Positions 25,469 through 33,614 of a DNA stretch of 64,000 bases are shown here, one piece after another. Source of the DNA: an uncultured SAR86 cluster bacterium (GTDB taxonomy: Bacteria; Pseudomonadota; Gammaproteobacteria; Magnimaribacterales; D2472); assembly GCA_902593675.1 (NCBI GenBank), contig CACJJI010000002.1:186001-250000 (forward strand), given 5' to 3'. The notes under the pieces are model-generated. The model worked only from the letters and a program-made list of their open reading frames with translations. It had not been told where the DNA came from and did not search any database. Made by a program: the position numbers and the translations under genes. Position 1 is the stretch's first letter. Every line of letters begins with the position of its first letter.

Positions 25469-27478
25469 TTAAGAATTAAGAAGCTGCCACTTTAAATTTT
25501 TGATTTGATCTCTACAAAACGCAGCTTTTTCATACTCAGTTTCTTTTGCATAAATGTACATCTGTTCTTCTAATTTACTAATTGAGGTTGAAATCTCATC
25601 AGGCGTTTCATTTTTAATTTTAAAAGGTAGTTCCTTTTCAAAATACTGAGGCTTGGTTTTCTTTGCTTGTTTAGTAACTCTTGCTCCCTCCATTACATCT
25701 TTAATGTCTTTTACAATTGATGTTGGAGTGATCTTGTTGTCTTTATTAAATTTGACTTGAATTTCTCTCCTTCTAGACATTTCATCCATGGCTCTTTGCA
25801 TGGAACCTGTGATCTTGTCGGCATACATGATTGCCTTGCCTCGAATATTTCTTGCCGCCCTTCCAACTGTCTGAATGAGGGTGACTTCTGACCTTAAGAA
25901 ACCCTCTTTATCAGCATCCAATATTGCAACTAAACTAACTTCAGGAATATCAAGACCCTCTCTTAATAAATTAATCCCCACCAAAACGTCGAAATGACCC
26001 AGTCTTAAGTCTCTAATAATTTCAGTTCTTTCTACTGTATCTACATCAGAATGCATATAGCGAGTTCTAATACCATTTTCTTCTAAATAGTCAGTAAGAT
26101 CCTCAGCCATGCGTTTTGTTAGAGTTGTTATCAGCACTCTTTCTTTTAAGGCAGCCCTTTCATTGCATTCACCAATCACATCATCGATTTGAGAAGTTGC
26201 AGGTCTAATTTCAATCTCAGGGTCAACCAACCCAGTTGGCCTCACCAATAACTCAGCCATATTATCGGAATGCTCTAGTTCATACTTGCCAGGAGTTGCA
26301 GATACATAAATTTTTTGGGGTGTAACATCCTCCCATTCTTCAAATCTAAGTGGACGATTGTCCAAAGCAGACGGCAGTCTGAACCCATACTCAACCAGAG
26401 TCTCTTTTCTTGATCGATCACCTTTATACATCCCCCCAATTTGAGGAACTGAGACATGAGATTCATCCATAAAAACTATTGCATTTTTAGGCAAATAGTC
26501 AAAAAGACATGGTGGTGGCTCTCCTGGATTACGCCCAGAGAGATAACGTGAATAATTTTCTATACCTTGGCAGTATCCCAGCTCTTGCATCATTTCTAAA
26601 TCGTAGGTTGTTCTCTCCTGCAGCCTTTGCGCCTCAACTAACTTGTCATTATCTTTTAAGAACTTAATTCTCTCTTTTAATTCCTCTCGAACCGTCTTTA
26701 GGCAATTTAAAACTGTCTCTTTGGGTGTTACATAGTGAGTTTTTGGATAGATTGTTGCTCGAGGTGTTTCATTAATAACTTCCCCAGTTAATGGGTCTAT
26801 CCAAAGTAAACGCTCTACCTCATCTCCAAATAATTCAATTCTTAGTGCATCTCGCTCTGAATCAGCTGGATATATATCAATCACATCTCCTCGCACCCTA
26901 AAAGTTGCGCGCCTAAAATCTATATCATTTCGAGTGTACTGCATTGAAGATAAACGACGCAGAATACTTCTCTGATCAATTGTCTCACCCCTGTCTAGAT
27001 GCAAAATCATATTCAGATAAGACTCAGGGGCACCCAGTCCATATATCGCTGATACAGTAGCTACAACGATAGTGTCATTTCTTTCCAGCAAAGCCTTGGT
27101 TGCTGAGAGACGCATTTGCTCAATGTGCTCGTTAACAGATGCATCTTTTGCAATGTAAGTATCTGAAGTGGGCACATAAGCTTCAGGCTGGTAATAATCG
27201 TAATAAGATACAAAATACTCAACAGAATTTTTTGGGAAGAAATCTTTAAGTTCTCCGTATAATTGAGCAGCTAATGTTTTATTTGGAGCCATGACAACAG
27301 CAGGCCTTTGGGTTGATTCAATGATTTTAGCCATGGTATAGGTCTTTCCAGACCCTGTGACACCAAGTAATACTTGATGCAACAATCCATCATTTAAGCC
27401 ATTAACAAGAGTTTTGATTGCTGTTGGCTGACTGCCTGCAGGCTCAAACGGAGATGTAACGGTTAAATTTTTTGTCAT
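25469..27478 (-). CDS. uvrB: Excinuclease ABC subunit B
   Basis: A 669-residue UvrB. Walker [13 protein letters not shown] (about 40-51), damage-wedge hairpin [17 protein letters not shown] box, helicase motifs [17 protein letters not shown] and QTVGRAARN, and a C-terminal UVR motif ([24 protein letters not shown]) that meets UvrC. It verifies lesions in nucleotide excision repair. No CTGT-N8-ACAG operator is seen in the 46 bases between it and tRNA-Asn, so LexA control is not evident. Confidence 0.98.
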   Translation of the reverse strand: MTKNLTVTSPFEPAGSQPTAIKTLVNGLNDGLLHQVLLGVTGSGKTYTMAKIIESTQRPAVVMAPNKTLAAQLYGELKDFFPKNSVEYFVSYYDYYQPEAYVPTSDTYIAKDASVNEHIEQMRLSATKALLERNDTIVVATVSAIYGLGAPESYLNMILHLDRGETIDQRSILRRLSSMQYTRNDIDFRRATFRVRGDVIDIYPADSERDALRIELFGDEVERLLWIDPLTGEVINETPRATIYPKTHYVTPKETVLNCLKTVREELKERIKFLKDNDKLVEAQRLQERTTYDLEMMQELGYCQGIENYSRYLSGRNPGEPPPCLFDYLPKNAIVFMDESHVSVPQIGGMYKGDRSRKETLVEYGFRLPSALDNRPLRFEEWEDVTPQKIYVSATPGKYELEHSDNMAELLVRPTGLVDPEIEIRPATSQIDDVIGECNERAALKERVLITTLTKRMAEDLTDYLEENGIRTRYMHSDVDTVERTEIIRDLRLGHFDVLVGINLLREGLDIPEVSLVAILDADKEGFLRSEVTLIQTVGRAARNIRGKAIMYADKITGSMQRAMDEMSRRREIQVKFNKDNKITPTSIVKDIKDVMEGARVTKQAKKTKPQYFEKELPFKIKNETPDEISTSISKLEEQMYIYAKETEYEKAAFCRDQIKNLKWQLLNS

Positions 27479-27507
27479 TATCCTGTTTTACTTTATGAAT
27501 TTTAATT

Positions 27508-27513
27508 TATAAT
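27508..27513 (+). promoter_or_regulatory. Probable -10 element for tRNA-Asn
   Basis: A perfect TATAAT ends 11 bases before the mature 5' end of the tRNA, the right distance for a transcription start just upstream. The -35 region is poor. Confidence 0.45.
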
Positions 27514-27524
27514 TCTCAACTTGT

Positions 27525-27599
27525 TCCCTGATAGCTCAGCGGTAGAGCAGTTGACTGTTAATCAATTGGTCCGTGGTTCGATCCCACGTCAGGGAGCCA
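27525..27599 (+). tRNA. tRNA-Asn (anticodon GUU)
   Basis: A 75-base cloverleaf: acceptor TCCCTGA pairing with TCAGGGA, discriminator G and encoded CCA, D arm AGCTCAGCGGTAGAGC, anticodon loop CT-GTT-AA on a TTGA/TCAA stem, T loop GGTTCGATCCC. It decodes AAC/AAU. It lies alone in the spacer between uvrB (minus) and an SDR gene (plus). Confidence 0.97.
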
Positions 27600-27652
27600 T
27601 TCTTTTAGCCAATCATCAATTTTAATCTATTTGTTAAACTCATGCATGGCGT

Positions 27653-27680
27653 GTTTTTAGCAAAACTTTATTTTTATTTT
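27653..27680 (+). terminator. Weak hairpin with T-rich tail downstream of tRNA-Asn
   Basis: GTTTT and AAAAC form a five-pair stem around the loop TAGC (27653-27666), followed by TTTATTTTTATTTT. The stem has only one G-C pair, so it is a poor intrinsic terminator, but it is the best candidate I found in the window. Confidence 0.25.
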
Positions 27681-27706
27681 GATAGGCTTTCGGTAATAAT
27701 TATTAA

Positions 27707-28576
27707 ATGAAAAGATTACAAGATAAGGTCGCAGTAATAACAGGTGCTGGAAGCGGCATTGGCAAAGAAACTGCGTTATTGTTTTTAGAGCATGGCGCTA
27801 AGGTTGTTTTAGCAGATATAAATAAAGAATCCCTCGAAGAAACGTTTGAAATTATTAAACAAAAAAAAATGGATGCAGATGCATGCATAGCTGTTACTGA
27901 TGTTTCTTTAGAAAATGATATAGAAAAAATGATCAATATTGCAGTTGATCATTTTGGTGGTTTGAATATCCTTTTTAATAATGCTGGTATTGGTGGTGCA
28001 GTTGGTCCTATTACTCATATTGATGCTGATGAATGGGATAAATCATTCCAAATGCTTCTCAAATCAGTTTTTCTTGGCTGCAAATATGCTGCAAGAGTAA
28101 TGATAAAAAATAATGTTGGAGGCTCTATTATAAACACAGCTTCAATAGCTGGAATGGGGGGCGGCTCAGGTCCTTTGGCTTATTCTGCAGCGAAAGCAGG
28201 AATTATCAATTTTTGCATTAATGCGGCCATTGAATTAGGTCCAAATAACATTAGGGTAAATGCAATTTCTCCTGGTACCATCAATACTCCACTCCTTGCC
28301 ACAGCAATTGAAGATAGTAAGCTTGATCAACCTATAAAAGACTTTGGTATGCCAATTGATATAGCAAATACTGCACTTTTTTTAGCTAGCGACGAATCTA
28401 GATTTATAACAGGTATAAATATTTGCGTTGATGGAGGCATAGAATTAGACAGATCAGGTTTAATGAAAGATGCTGCTGAGCACTATGCCAAAATGGGCAT
28501 TGAAAGGGTTGTTGGGATGAACATGGGTTCAACAGGTATTGAGTCTGTTATTGCGGACCTGCAAGAAGACGACTAA
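27707..28576 (+). CDS. Short-chain dehydrogenase/reductase (SDR)
   Basis: A 289-residue classical SDR: TGAGSGIG (12-19), Asp at the end of strand 2 (VLAD) favouring NAD(H), NNAG (91-94), Ser146, Tyr159 and Lys163 (YSAAK). The family end FLASDESRFITGINICVDGG is followed by a C-terminal extension of about 40 residues ending in acidic ADLQEDD. The substrate is not predictable; an alcohol or 3-hydroxyacyl/steroid-type substrate would suit the family. It converges on cysS with stops overlapping in CTAA (28573-28576). Confidence 0.85.
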   Translation: MKRLQDKVAVITGAGSGIGKETALLFLEHGAKVVLADINKESLEETFEIIKQKKMDADACIAVTDVSLENDIEKMINIAVDHFGGLNILFNNAGIGGAVGPITHIDADEWDKSFQMLLKSVFLGCKYAARVMIKNNVGGSIINTASIAGMGGGSGPLAYSAAKAGIINFCINAAIELGPNNIRVNAISPGTINTPLLATAIEDSKLDQPIKDFGMPIDIANTALFLASDESRFITGINICVDGGIELDRSGLMKDAAEHYAKMGIERVVGMNMGSTGIESVIADLQEDD

Positions 28577-29943
28577 GACTTCTTCCAACTAGTTCCATCA
28601 CTGGAGTCATCAAGCAAAATACCTTGTGCCGCTAATTCATCTCTTATCTGATCAGCTTTTTGAAAATCCTTATTATCTCTTGCCTGATTCCTTTCCTCTA
28701 TCTTGTGGTTAATCTCTTCATCAGTTAAATTTGCACCATACTGAAAAAAAGCTTCAGAGCTATCATTAAGCAGCCCTAAGACTTTGCCCAATTCTCTCAT
28801 GGTTGATGCATACATGCTCTGATCTTGAGTATCCTGACTGCTATTGATTGATTTTGCTAATCCAAAGAGAGTACTTAGTGCCTCAGGAGTATTTAAATCA
28901 TCATTCATTGAATCTTTAAATTCCTTAACACTGTCATCATGCAAATCTGACCCTTCTGATGGTGCAAGCGATAAAGCCTGATAAAGTCTTGTTAAAGCTG
29001 ATCGCGCTTGATCAAGAGAGTCGTTATCAAAATTTAAAGAACTTCTGTAGTGACTAGAGATTAAGTAATATCGAATGACTTCTGGATGATAAGAAACAAA
29101 TAAATCTTTTAGCATTGCAAAATTACCCAAAGACTTTGACATCTTTTCACCATTAATTTTTAGCAATCCTGAATGCATCCAATAGTTTGCAAATTGATGA
29201 TCGGAGGCACATTCAGATTGAGCAATTTCATTTTCATGATGAGGGAAAAGTAAATCTGGGCCTCCCCCGTGGATGTCAAAATGCTCACCTAAATTTTCTA
29301 GTGACATTACTGAACATTCAATATGCCAGCCAGGTCTTCCAAGACCCCAAGGAGAGTCCCATGATGGTTCATTTGGTTTAGCACTTTTCCATAGCACAAA
29401 ATCCAATGGATCTTTTTTAGAGCCATCCTCTTCAATTCTAGAGCCTGGATTCAAATCATCGATATTTTTATTTGACAGTTTTCCATACTCAGGAAATGTC
29501 CGCACGGCAAAAAAAACATCTCCACCTTCAGAATGATAAGCATGTCCTTTATCAATAAGCGTGCTAATCATTTTAATCATGCCTTCAATATGGTCAGTTG
29601 CACGAGGCTCATTTGTGGGAAGCTCCAACCCAAGCATAGAAAAATCTTCTTGCATGCTCGCAATTGTTCTGTCCGTAAGAGCATCTATTGTCTCTTTATT
29701 TTCATTAGCTCTTTCAATAATTTTGTCGTCTATATCAGTAATGTTGCGAATAAAATTTACTTTATAATTTTGATATCTAAGATAGCGGGCAAGAATGTCA
29801 AAAGCCATCATCGCTCTTGCATGACCCAAATGGCAATTATCATAGACCGTCATTCCACAGACATACAACCCAACCTCACCCTCGCGTATGGGTACAAAAT
29901 CTTCCTTCTGATTAGTTAAGGAGTTATAAAACTTAATTGTCAT
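28573..29943 (-). CDS. cysS: Cysteinyl-tRNA synthetase
   Basis: A 456-residue class I synthetase of normal length. Zinc Cys29 lies in YVCGMTVYDNCHLGHARA, which includes the HIGH-type motif HLGH (38-41). The KMSKS loop is in INGEKMSKSLGN, and WHIECSVMS and HGGGPDLLFPHHENEIAQSE mark the active site. The cysS-ppiB-lpxH neighbourhood is kept as in E. coli, with cysS divergent from ppiB. Confidence 0.98.
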   Translation of the reverse strand: MTIKFYNSLTNQKEDFVPIREGEVGLYVCGMTVYDNCHLGHARAMMAFDILARYLRYQNYKVNFIRNITDIDDKIIERANENKETIDALTDRTIASMQEDFSMLGLELPTNEPRATDHIEGMIKMISTLIDKGHAYHSEGGDVFFAVRTFPEYGKLSNKNIDDLNPGSRIEEDGSKKDPLDFVLWKSAKPNEPSWDSPWGLGRPGWHIECSVMSLENLGEHFDIHGGGPDLLFPHHENEIAQSECASDHQFANYWMHSGLLKINGEKMSKSLGNFAMLKDLFVSYHPEVIRYYLISSHYRSSLNFDNDSLDQARSALTRLYQALSLAPSEGSDLHDDSVKEFKDSMNDDLNTPEALSTLFGLAKSINSSQDTQDQSMYASTMRELGKVLGLLNDSSEAFFQYGANLTDEEINHKIEERNQARDNKDFQKADQIRDELAAQGILLDDSSDGTSWKKS

Positions 29944-30004
29944 CTATTATTTGATATATGAATCACTTATTATAAAGAACTTAATTGGAATGTAGGTTTT
30001 ATTA

Positions 30005-30625
30005 ATGTCAAAAATACAAATTGCTGCCTTAATAATTATTGTAACCCTAGTTGCATCAATCTTCTTCCCATCACCCATTAGTCAAAAAGACCAGACTGAA
30101 TATTATCCAGAGGAGGATCAAATGTCGCTTGTTACTATTTCTACTTCAGCCGGAGACATCCACTTAGAGCTTGATGCTGATAACGCGCCCATAACCGTGG
30201 CGAACTTTTTAAAATTAGCTGAAGAAGGCTATTATTCAGGCACAATTTTTCACAGAATCATTGAAGGATTTATGGTTCAAGGCGGCGGTCTGGATGAAAA
30301 TATGACTCCCAAACCAACAAATACAGATCCAATCCAAAATGAGGCCAATAATGGATTGAAGAATACTCGTGGCTCTATTGCCATGGCCAGAACCATGGAT
30401 CCGCATTCTGCCACTGGTCAATTTTTTATAAATCATAAAGATAATGACTTTCTAAATCACACAGCCGAAACTTCTCAAGGCTGGGGTTATGCAGTTTTCG
30501 GTTCAGTGATTGATGGTATGGATGTTGTAGATAAAATTGCTATAAGCACAACCTCTACTGTTGGCGGCTATGCTGATGCCCCTCTTGAACCAACCATTAT
30601 TAATTCAGTTACAGTGAGTGAATGA
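30005..30625 (+). CDS. ppiB: Cyclophilin-type peptidyl-prolyl isomerase, possibly with alternative start
   Basis: A cyclophilin with TIFHRIIEGFMVQGGG, NEANNGLKNTRGSIAMARTMDPHSATGQFFIN and GWGYAVFGSVIDGMDVVDKI, matching PpiB nearly throughout. From the ATG at 30005 it has 206 residues with a hydrophobic N-terminal anchor (AALIIIVTLVASIFF) and an acidic linker. From an in-frame ATG at 30122 it has 167 residues, the size of cytosolic PpiB, and this second start has a strong AGGAGG five bases upstream, while the first has only a weak site. Either an anchored periplasmic form, a cytosolic form, or both are made. The stop overlaps lpxH by four bases. Confidence 0.88.
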   Translation: MSKIQIAALIIIVTLVASIFFPSPISQKDQTEYYPEEDQMSLVTISTSAGDIHLELDADNAPITVANFLKLAEEGYYSGTIFHRIIEGFMVQGGGLDENMTPKPTNTDPIQNEANNGLKNTRGSIAMARTMDPHSATGQFFINHKDNDFLNHTAETSQGWGYAVFGSVIDGMDVVDKIAISTTSTVGGYADAPLEPTIINSVTVSE

Positions 30626-31332
30626 AGTTAGGATTTATATCTGATCTTCACTTATCTGAAAGTATGCCCTCTGTAACAGAGGGCTTTTTTAAATTTTTAA
30701 AAACAGCTGCGCAAGAACTATCTCATCTATACATATTAGGTGATCTATTTGAGGCATGGATTGGAGATGATGATGATTCCGAGCTTGCTATTAACGTGAT
30801 GCAAAAAATAAATCAAGCCACTCGCAATGGATTGGAGATATCTTTTATTCATGGCAATAGAGATTTTTTATGCGGTCAAAAATTTGCAAAACAATCTAAT
30901 CTCACTCTTCTTCCAGATCCATTCTTTTTAAACTTCTTTGATCTAAAAATTGCTCTCTCACATGGAGATAGTTTTTGCACCGAAGATCTTGAATACATTA
31001 AATTTAAAAAAGAAGTTAGGTCACAAGAATGGCAACAGGAGTTTTTGCAAAAACCCTTAATTGATCGTCTCAATATTGCATCAAACATGCGTGATGCAAG
31101 TCAAAAAAATAATAGAAATAAAGATCTTGCCATTATGGATGTTACTCCTGCTGCCATTGAGGAATTTTTTGATGAACATCACATAGACTTACTAATTCAT
31201 GGTCATACCCATAGACCAAATACTCATCAAACCAATACCGGCACTCGAATTGTATTAGGTGACTGGCATAAAACTGGCTGGTGCCTAATGCTTGATGAGC
31301 AGCAACAAGAATTAAGAGAATTTACCCTTTAA
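30622..31332 (+). CDS. lpxH: UDP-2,3-diacylglucosamine diphosphatase
   Basis: A 236-residue calcineurin-like phosphoesterase: FISDLHLSE (Asp8, His10), LGDLFEAWIGDD, FIHGNRDFL, LSHGDSFCTED and LIHGHTHRP are the five metal and active-site motifs of LpxH. It makes lipid X on the inner membrane in lipid A synthesis. It shows that the host has a lipopolysaccharide outer membrane. Coupled to ppiB through an ATGA overlap. Confidence 0.95.
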   Translation: MKLGFISDLHLSESMPSVTEGFFKFLKTAAQELSHLYILGDLFEAWIGDDDDSELAINVMQKINQATRNGLEISFIHGNRDFLCGQKFAKQSNLTLLPDPFFLNFFDLKIALSHGDSFCTEDLEYIKFKKEVRSQEWQQEFLQKPLIDRLNIASNMRDASQKNNRNKDLAIMDVTPAAIEEFFDEHHIDLLIHGHTHRPNTHQTNTGTRIVLGDWHKTGWCLMLDEQQQELREFTL

Positions 31333-31355
31333 AACTATTGTTTGTTAGCAAATAA

Positions 31356-31375
31356 TACTGTATAAATATACAGTA
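31356..31375 (+). promoter_or_regulatory. LexA (SOS) box of umuDC
   Basis: CTGT-N8-ACAG (31358-31361 and 31370-31373) flanked by TA on both sides, with an all A/T centre, is a near-perfect gammaproteobacterial LexA operator. It ends 11 bases before the umuD ATG and matches the lexA box at 57989-58008 in all but one or two central bases. Confidence 0.92.
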
Positions 31376-31386
31376 TTTTAAATCCC

Positions 31387-31818
31387 ATGACTATTAATTA
31401 TCTCGGTTCAATATCGGCAAATGATCTGCCTGCTACTTTTACAAAATTTTTTGTAGAGCCGGTATCCGTTGGCTTTCCAAGCCCAGCCAATGATTACTTA
31501 GAGAGCCCTATTGATCTAAATCATTACCTTATTAAAAATGGTGCAGCTACTTTCTTAGTAAGAGTATCTGGAGATTCGATGCTAGATGCAAATATTGCAG
31601 ATCAAGCCATTTTAATAGTTGATCGAAGCCTTAAACCAAAGCATGGAAGTATTGTAGTTGCTTCTTTGGATGGTGATTTTGTATGTAAACGATTGCAGCT
31701 AAAACCGCGACTGTGCTTACTGCCAGAAAATCCCAAATATAAACCCATCTACATTCAGCATGGTCAAGATCTCGATATTATGGGAACAGTAACTGCAGCT
31801 ATTAATAAGTTTGAATGA
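31387..31818 (+). CDS. umuD: DNA polymerase V accessory subunit UmuD (S24 self-cleaving)
   Basis: A 143-residue UmuD-type peptidase: cleavage region SVGFPSPANDYLE, catalytic Ser in VSGDSMLDA, catalytic Lys in FVCKRLQ. Cleavage, stimulated by RecA filaments, would turn it into the active UmuD' that joins UmuC. The predicted scissile bond is Val28-Gly29 instead of the Cys-Gly of E. coli or the common Ala-Gly. No DNA-binding domain. It is headed by a LexA box and overlaps umuC by four bases. Confidence 0.93.
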   Translation: MTINYLGSISANDLPATFTKFFVEPVSVGFPSPANDYLESPIDLNHYLIKNGAATFLVRVSGDSMLDANIADQAILIVDRSLKPKHGSIVVASLDGDFVCKRLQLKPRLCLLPENPKYKPIYIQHGQDLDIMGTVTAAINKFE

Positions 31819-33083
31819 AGCTTTTGGCATTAGTTGATTGTGATAACTTCTATGCCTCATGCGAAAGAGTGTTTCGACCAGATTTAAAAAAAACGCCTAT
31901 TGTTGTGCTGTCCAATAATGACGGATGCGTGATTGCCAGAAGCAAAGAAGCCAAAGCCATGGGTATAAAAATGGGCGTTCCTTGGTTCCAAGTGAAAGAA
32001 GCATATTTAGCTCAAGGAGGTAAAGTATTTTCATCTAACTTTGCCCTATATGGGGATTTATCCAAAAGAGTCATGAATATTCTCGATGGAATGGTAAAAA
32101 GAATTGAGATTTATAGTATTGATGAAGCATTTTTAGACTTGCAACATATACAAAACAAAAATCAAGCATATGAGTTTGGCGTTTATTGTCGTAATACTAT
32201 ACGGCAATGGGTTGGCATACCGGTACGCATTGGGATTGCGCCAACTAAAACTCTCACCAAGGTTGCAAGTCATATTGCAAAAAATACAAATGATGGCACA
32301 GGGGTCTACTGTCTAAAAAAGCAAAAGGATATCTTTCATATTCTTCAAACATTACCTATTAGAGAAATTTGGGGAGTTGGTCACAACCTCTCCAGACAAC
32401 TTAATCAATTAGGCATATATTCAGCCTATGAATTAGCGCAAATGGATATTAGGTTTATCAGAAAAAAATTTAGTGTTGTGTTGGAGCGCACGGTTCGAGA
32501 GTTAAGAGGAGAACCATGCATCCAAATAGATGATCATTCTGAGCCAAAGAAACAAATTGTTGTAAGTCGAAGCTTTAGAGACAGAATTGAAAGCTTGAGC
32601 GAACTTAAATCACTCATTAGTAATTTTGCTGTTCGCGCAGGAGAAAAGCTTAGGCATGAAAAACAAAAATGCTCTCAAGTCTCAGTATTTATTTCTACCA
32701 GCAGGTTTAATAAACAACTACAATATCGTGGATTTGATAGCTTTCAACTCCCTTGTCCAATAGATGACACAAGAAGCATTCTAATGGGTGCAAACAAAGT
32801 ATTAAATACTATCTTTAAACACGGTTATCCGTACGCAAAAGCAGGGATATTGCTAAGTCAATTTTCACATCCAGCCTTTATTCAAAAATCTCTTTTCGAG
32901 ACAACAGATCAGCTACACTTAAAACAAGATGAAAATTTAATGCAAACTATAGATGATCTCAACAGCATTCACACGCAAATTTACTACGCATCGCAATGTT
33001 CTGGAGGGCTATCACCCATACAAAAAAAAATGGTATCGCCTAAATACACAACGAACTGGTGGGAATTACCAACAACTAAGTAG
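31815..33083 (+). CDS. umuC: DNA polymerase V catalytic subunit UmuC (Y-family)
   Basis: A 422-residue Y-family polymerase of normal length: LVDCDNFYASCERVFRPDL with metal Asp, YSIDEAFLDL with the Asp-Glu pair, VRIGIAPTKTLTKVASHIAK, and a little-finger domain ending in the UmuC-specific C-terminal DUF4113-like stretch (SQCSGGLSPIQKKMVSPKYTTNW). It carries out mutagenic lesion bypass under SOS control. The stop overlaps the converging DUF1289 gene by eight bases. Confidence 0.95.
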   Translation: MKLLALVDCDNFYASCERVFRPDLKKTPIVVLSNNDGCVIARSKEAKAMGIKMGVPWFQVKEAYLAQGGKVFSSNFALYGDLSKRVMNILDGMVKRIEIYSIDEAFLDLQHIQNKNQAYEFGVYCRNTIRQWVGIPVRIGIAPTKTLTKVASHIAKNTNDGTGVYCLKKQKDIFHILQTLPIREIWGVGHNLSRQLNQLGIYSAYELAQMDIRFIRKKFSVVLERTVRELRGEPCIQIDDHSEPKKQIVVSRSFRDRIESLSELKSLISNFAVRAGEKLRHEKQKCSQVSVFISTSRFNKQLQYRGFDSFQLPCPIDDTRSILMGANKVLNTIFKHGYPYAKAGILLSQFSHPAFIQKSLFETTDQLHLKQDENLMQTIDDLNSIHTQIYYASQCSGGLSPIQKKMVSPKYTTNWWELPTTK

Positions 33084-33510
33084 AAAAATATCTGTCATAG
33101 TGAGCTTCAGAAAGCTCTAAAAATTCTGAGTAAATCTGCTCTTTAAGCTCAGCAAGATTTATATTTACATGACAAATAATTCCAAATTGACGCAAGTCTA
33201 ATTCTTGTGAGCCAGCGGCTCGGAGAAGATCGAAGATCCAAGTCATTGGATCTAAGGAATCATTAAAGTTTATTCCTTGATCATTCAGTCGAGTTGCTAA
33301 AAGCTCAGCATCTGAAACAGAGAATCTATCCTTTAAAACAGTTAACTTAAAACTTTCAAGCCGAGAATTAACTAACTCCTTTTCTGGGACAGCATACTTG
33401 TTCCAATTAATAACCTCATGAACAAAGCGCTTGCAGCCCTTGCATACATTATCACCATAAGTTGTGGAGCATATTCCAAGACATGGTGTAGAGGCTTTGT
33501 TTTTCTTCAT
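33076..33510 (-). CDS. DUF1289 cysteine-rich protein
   Basis: A 144-residue protein. The N-terminus PCLGICSTTYGDNVCKGCKRFVHEVINW (about 9-36) carries the four-Cys pattern of DUF1289 (YdhL-like), a presumed Fe-S or zinc site. Standalone DUF1289 proteins are often under 90 residues; the remaining 100 or so residues here are helical and unassigned. Function unknown. Head-to-head with acnB. Confidence 0.75.
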   Translation of the reverse strand: MKKNKASTPCLGICSTTYGDNVCKGCKRFVHEVINWNKYAVPEKELVNSRLESFKLTVLKDRFSVSDAELLATRLNDQGINFNDSLDPMTWIFDLLRAAGSQELDLRQFGIICHVNINLAELKEQIYSEFLELSEAHYDRYFST

Positions 33511-33565
33511 AGACTGGATAATACATTATTTAATACTAGGAAATACAAAGAAATAAAGAATGGAC

Positions 33566-33594
33566 TTGGGGATTTGAAGATACCGCAGTAAAAT
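33566..33594 (+). promoter_or_regulatory. Candidate sigma-70 promoter of acnB
   Basis: TTGGGG (33566-33571), a 17-base spacer and TAAAAT (33589-33594) form a plausible -35/-10 pair. An AGGGAG ribosome site (33603-33608) lies six bases before the acnB ATG, which implies a short leader. Confidence 0.4.
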
Positions 33595-33614
33595 GACGAC
33601 CCAGGGAGAAAATT

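Noticed and set aside
30122-30625. Annotating ppiB only from the internal ATG
   Set aside because: The upstream in-frame extension has a convincing membrane anchor and would otherwise leave an unusually large gap. I list the long form and describe both.
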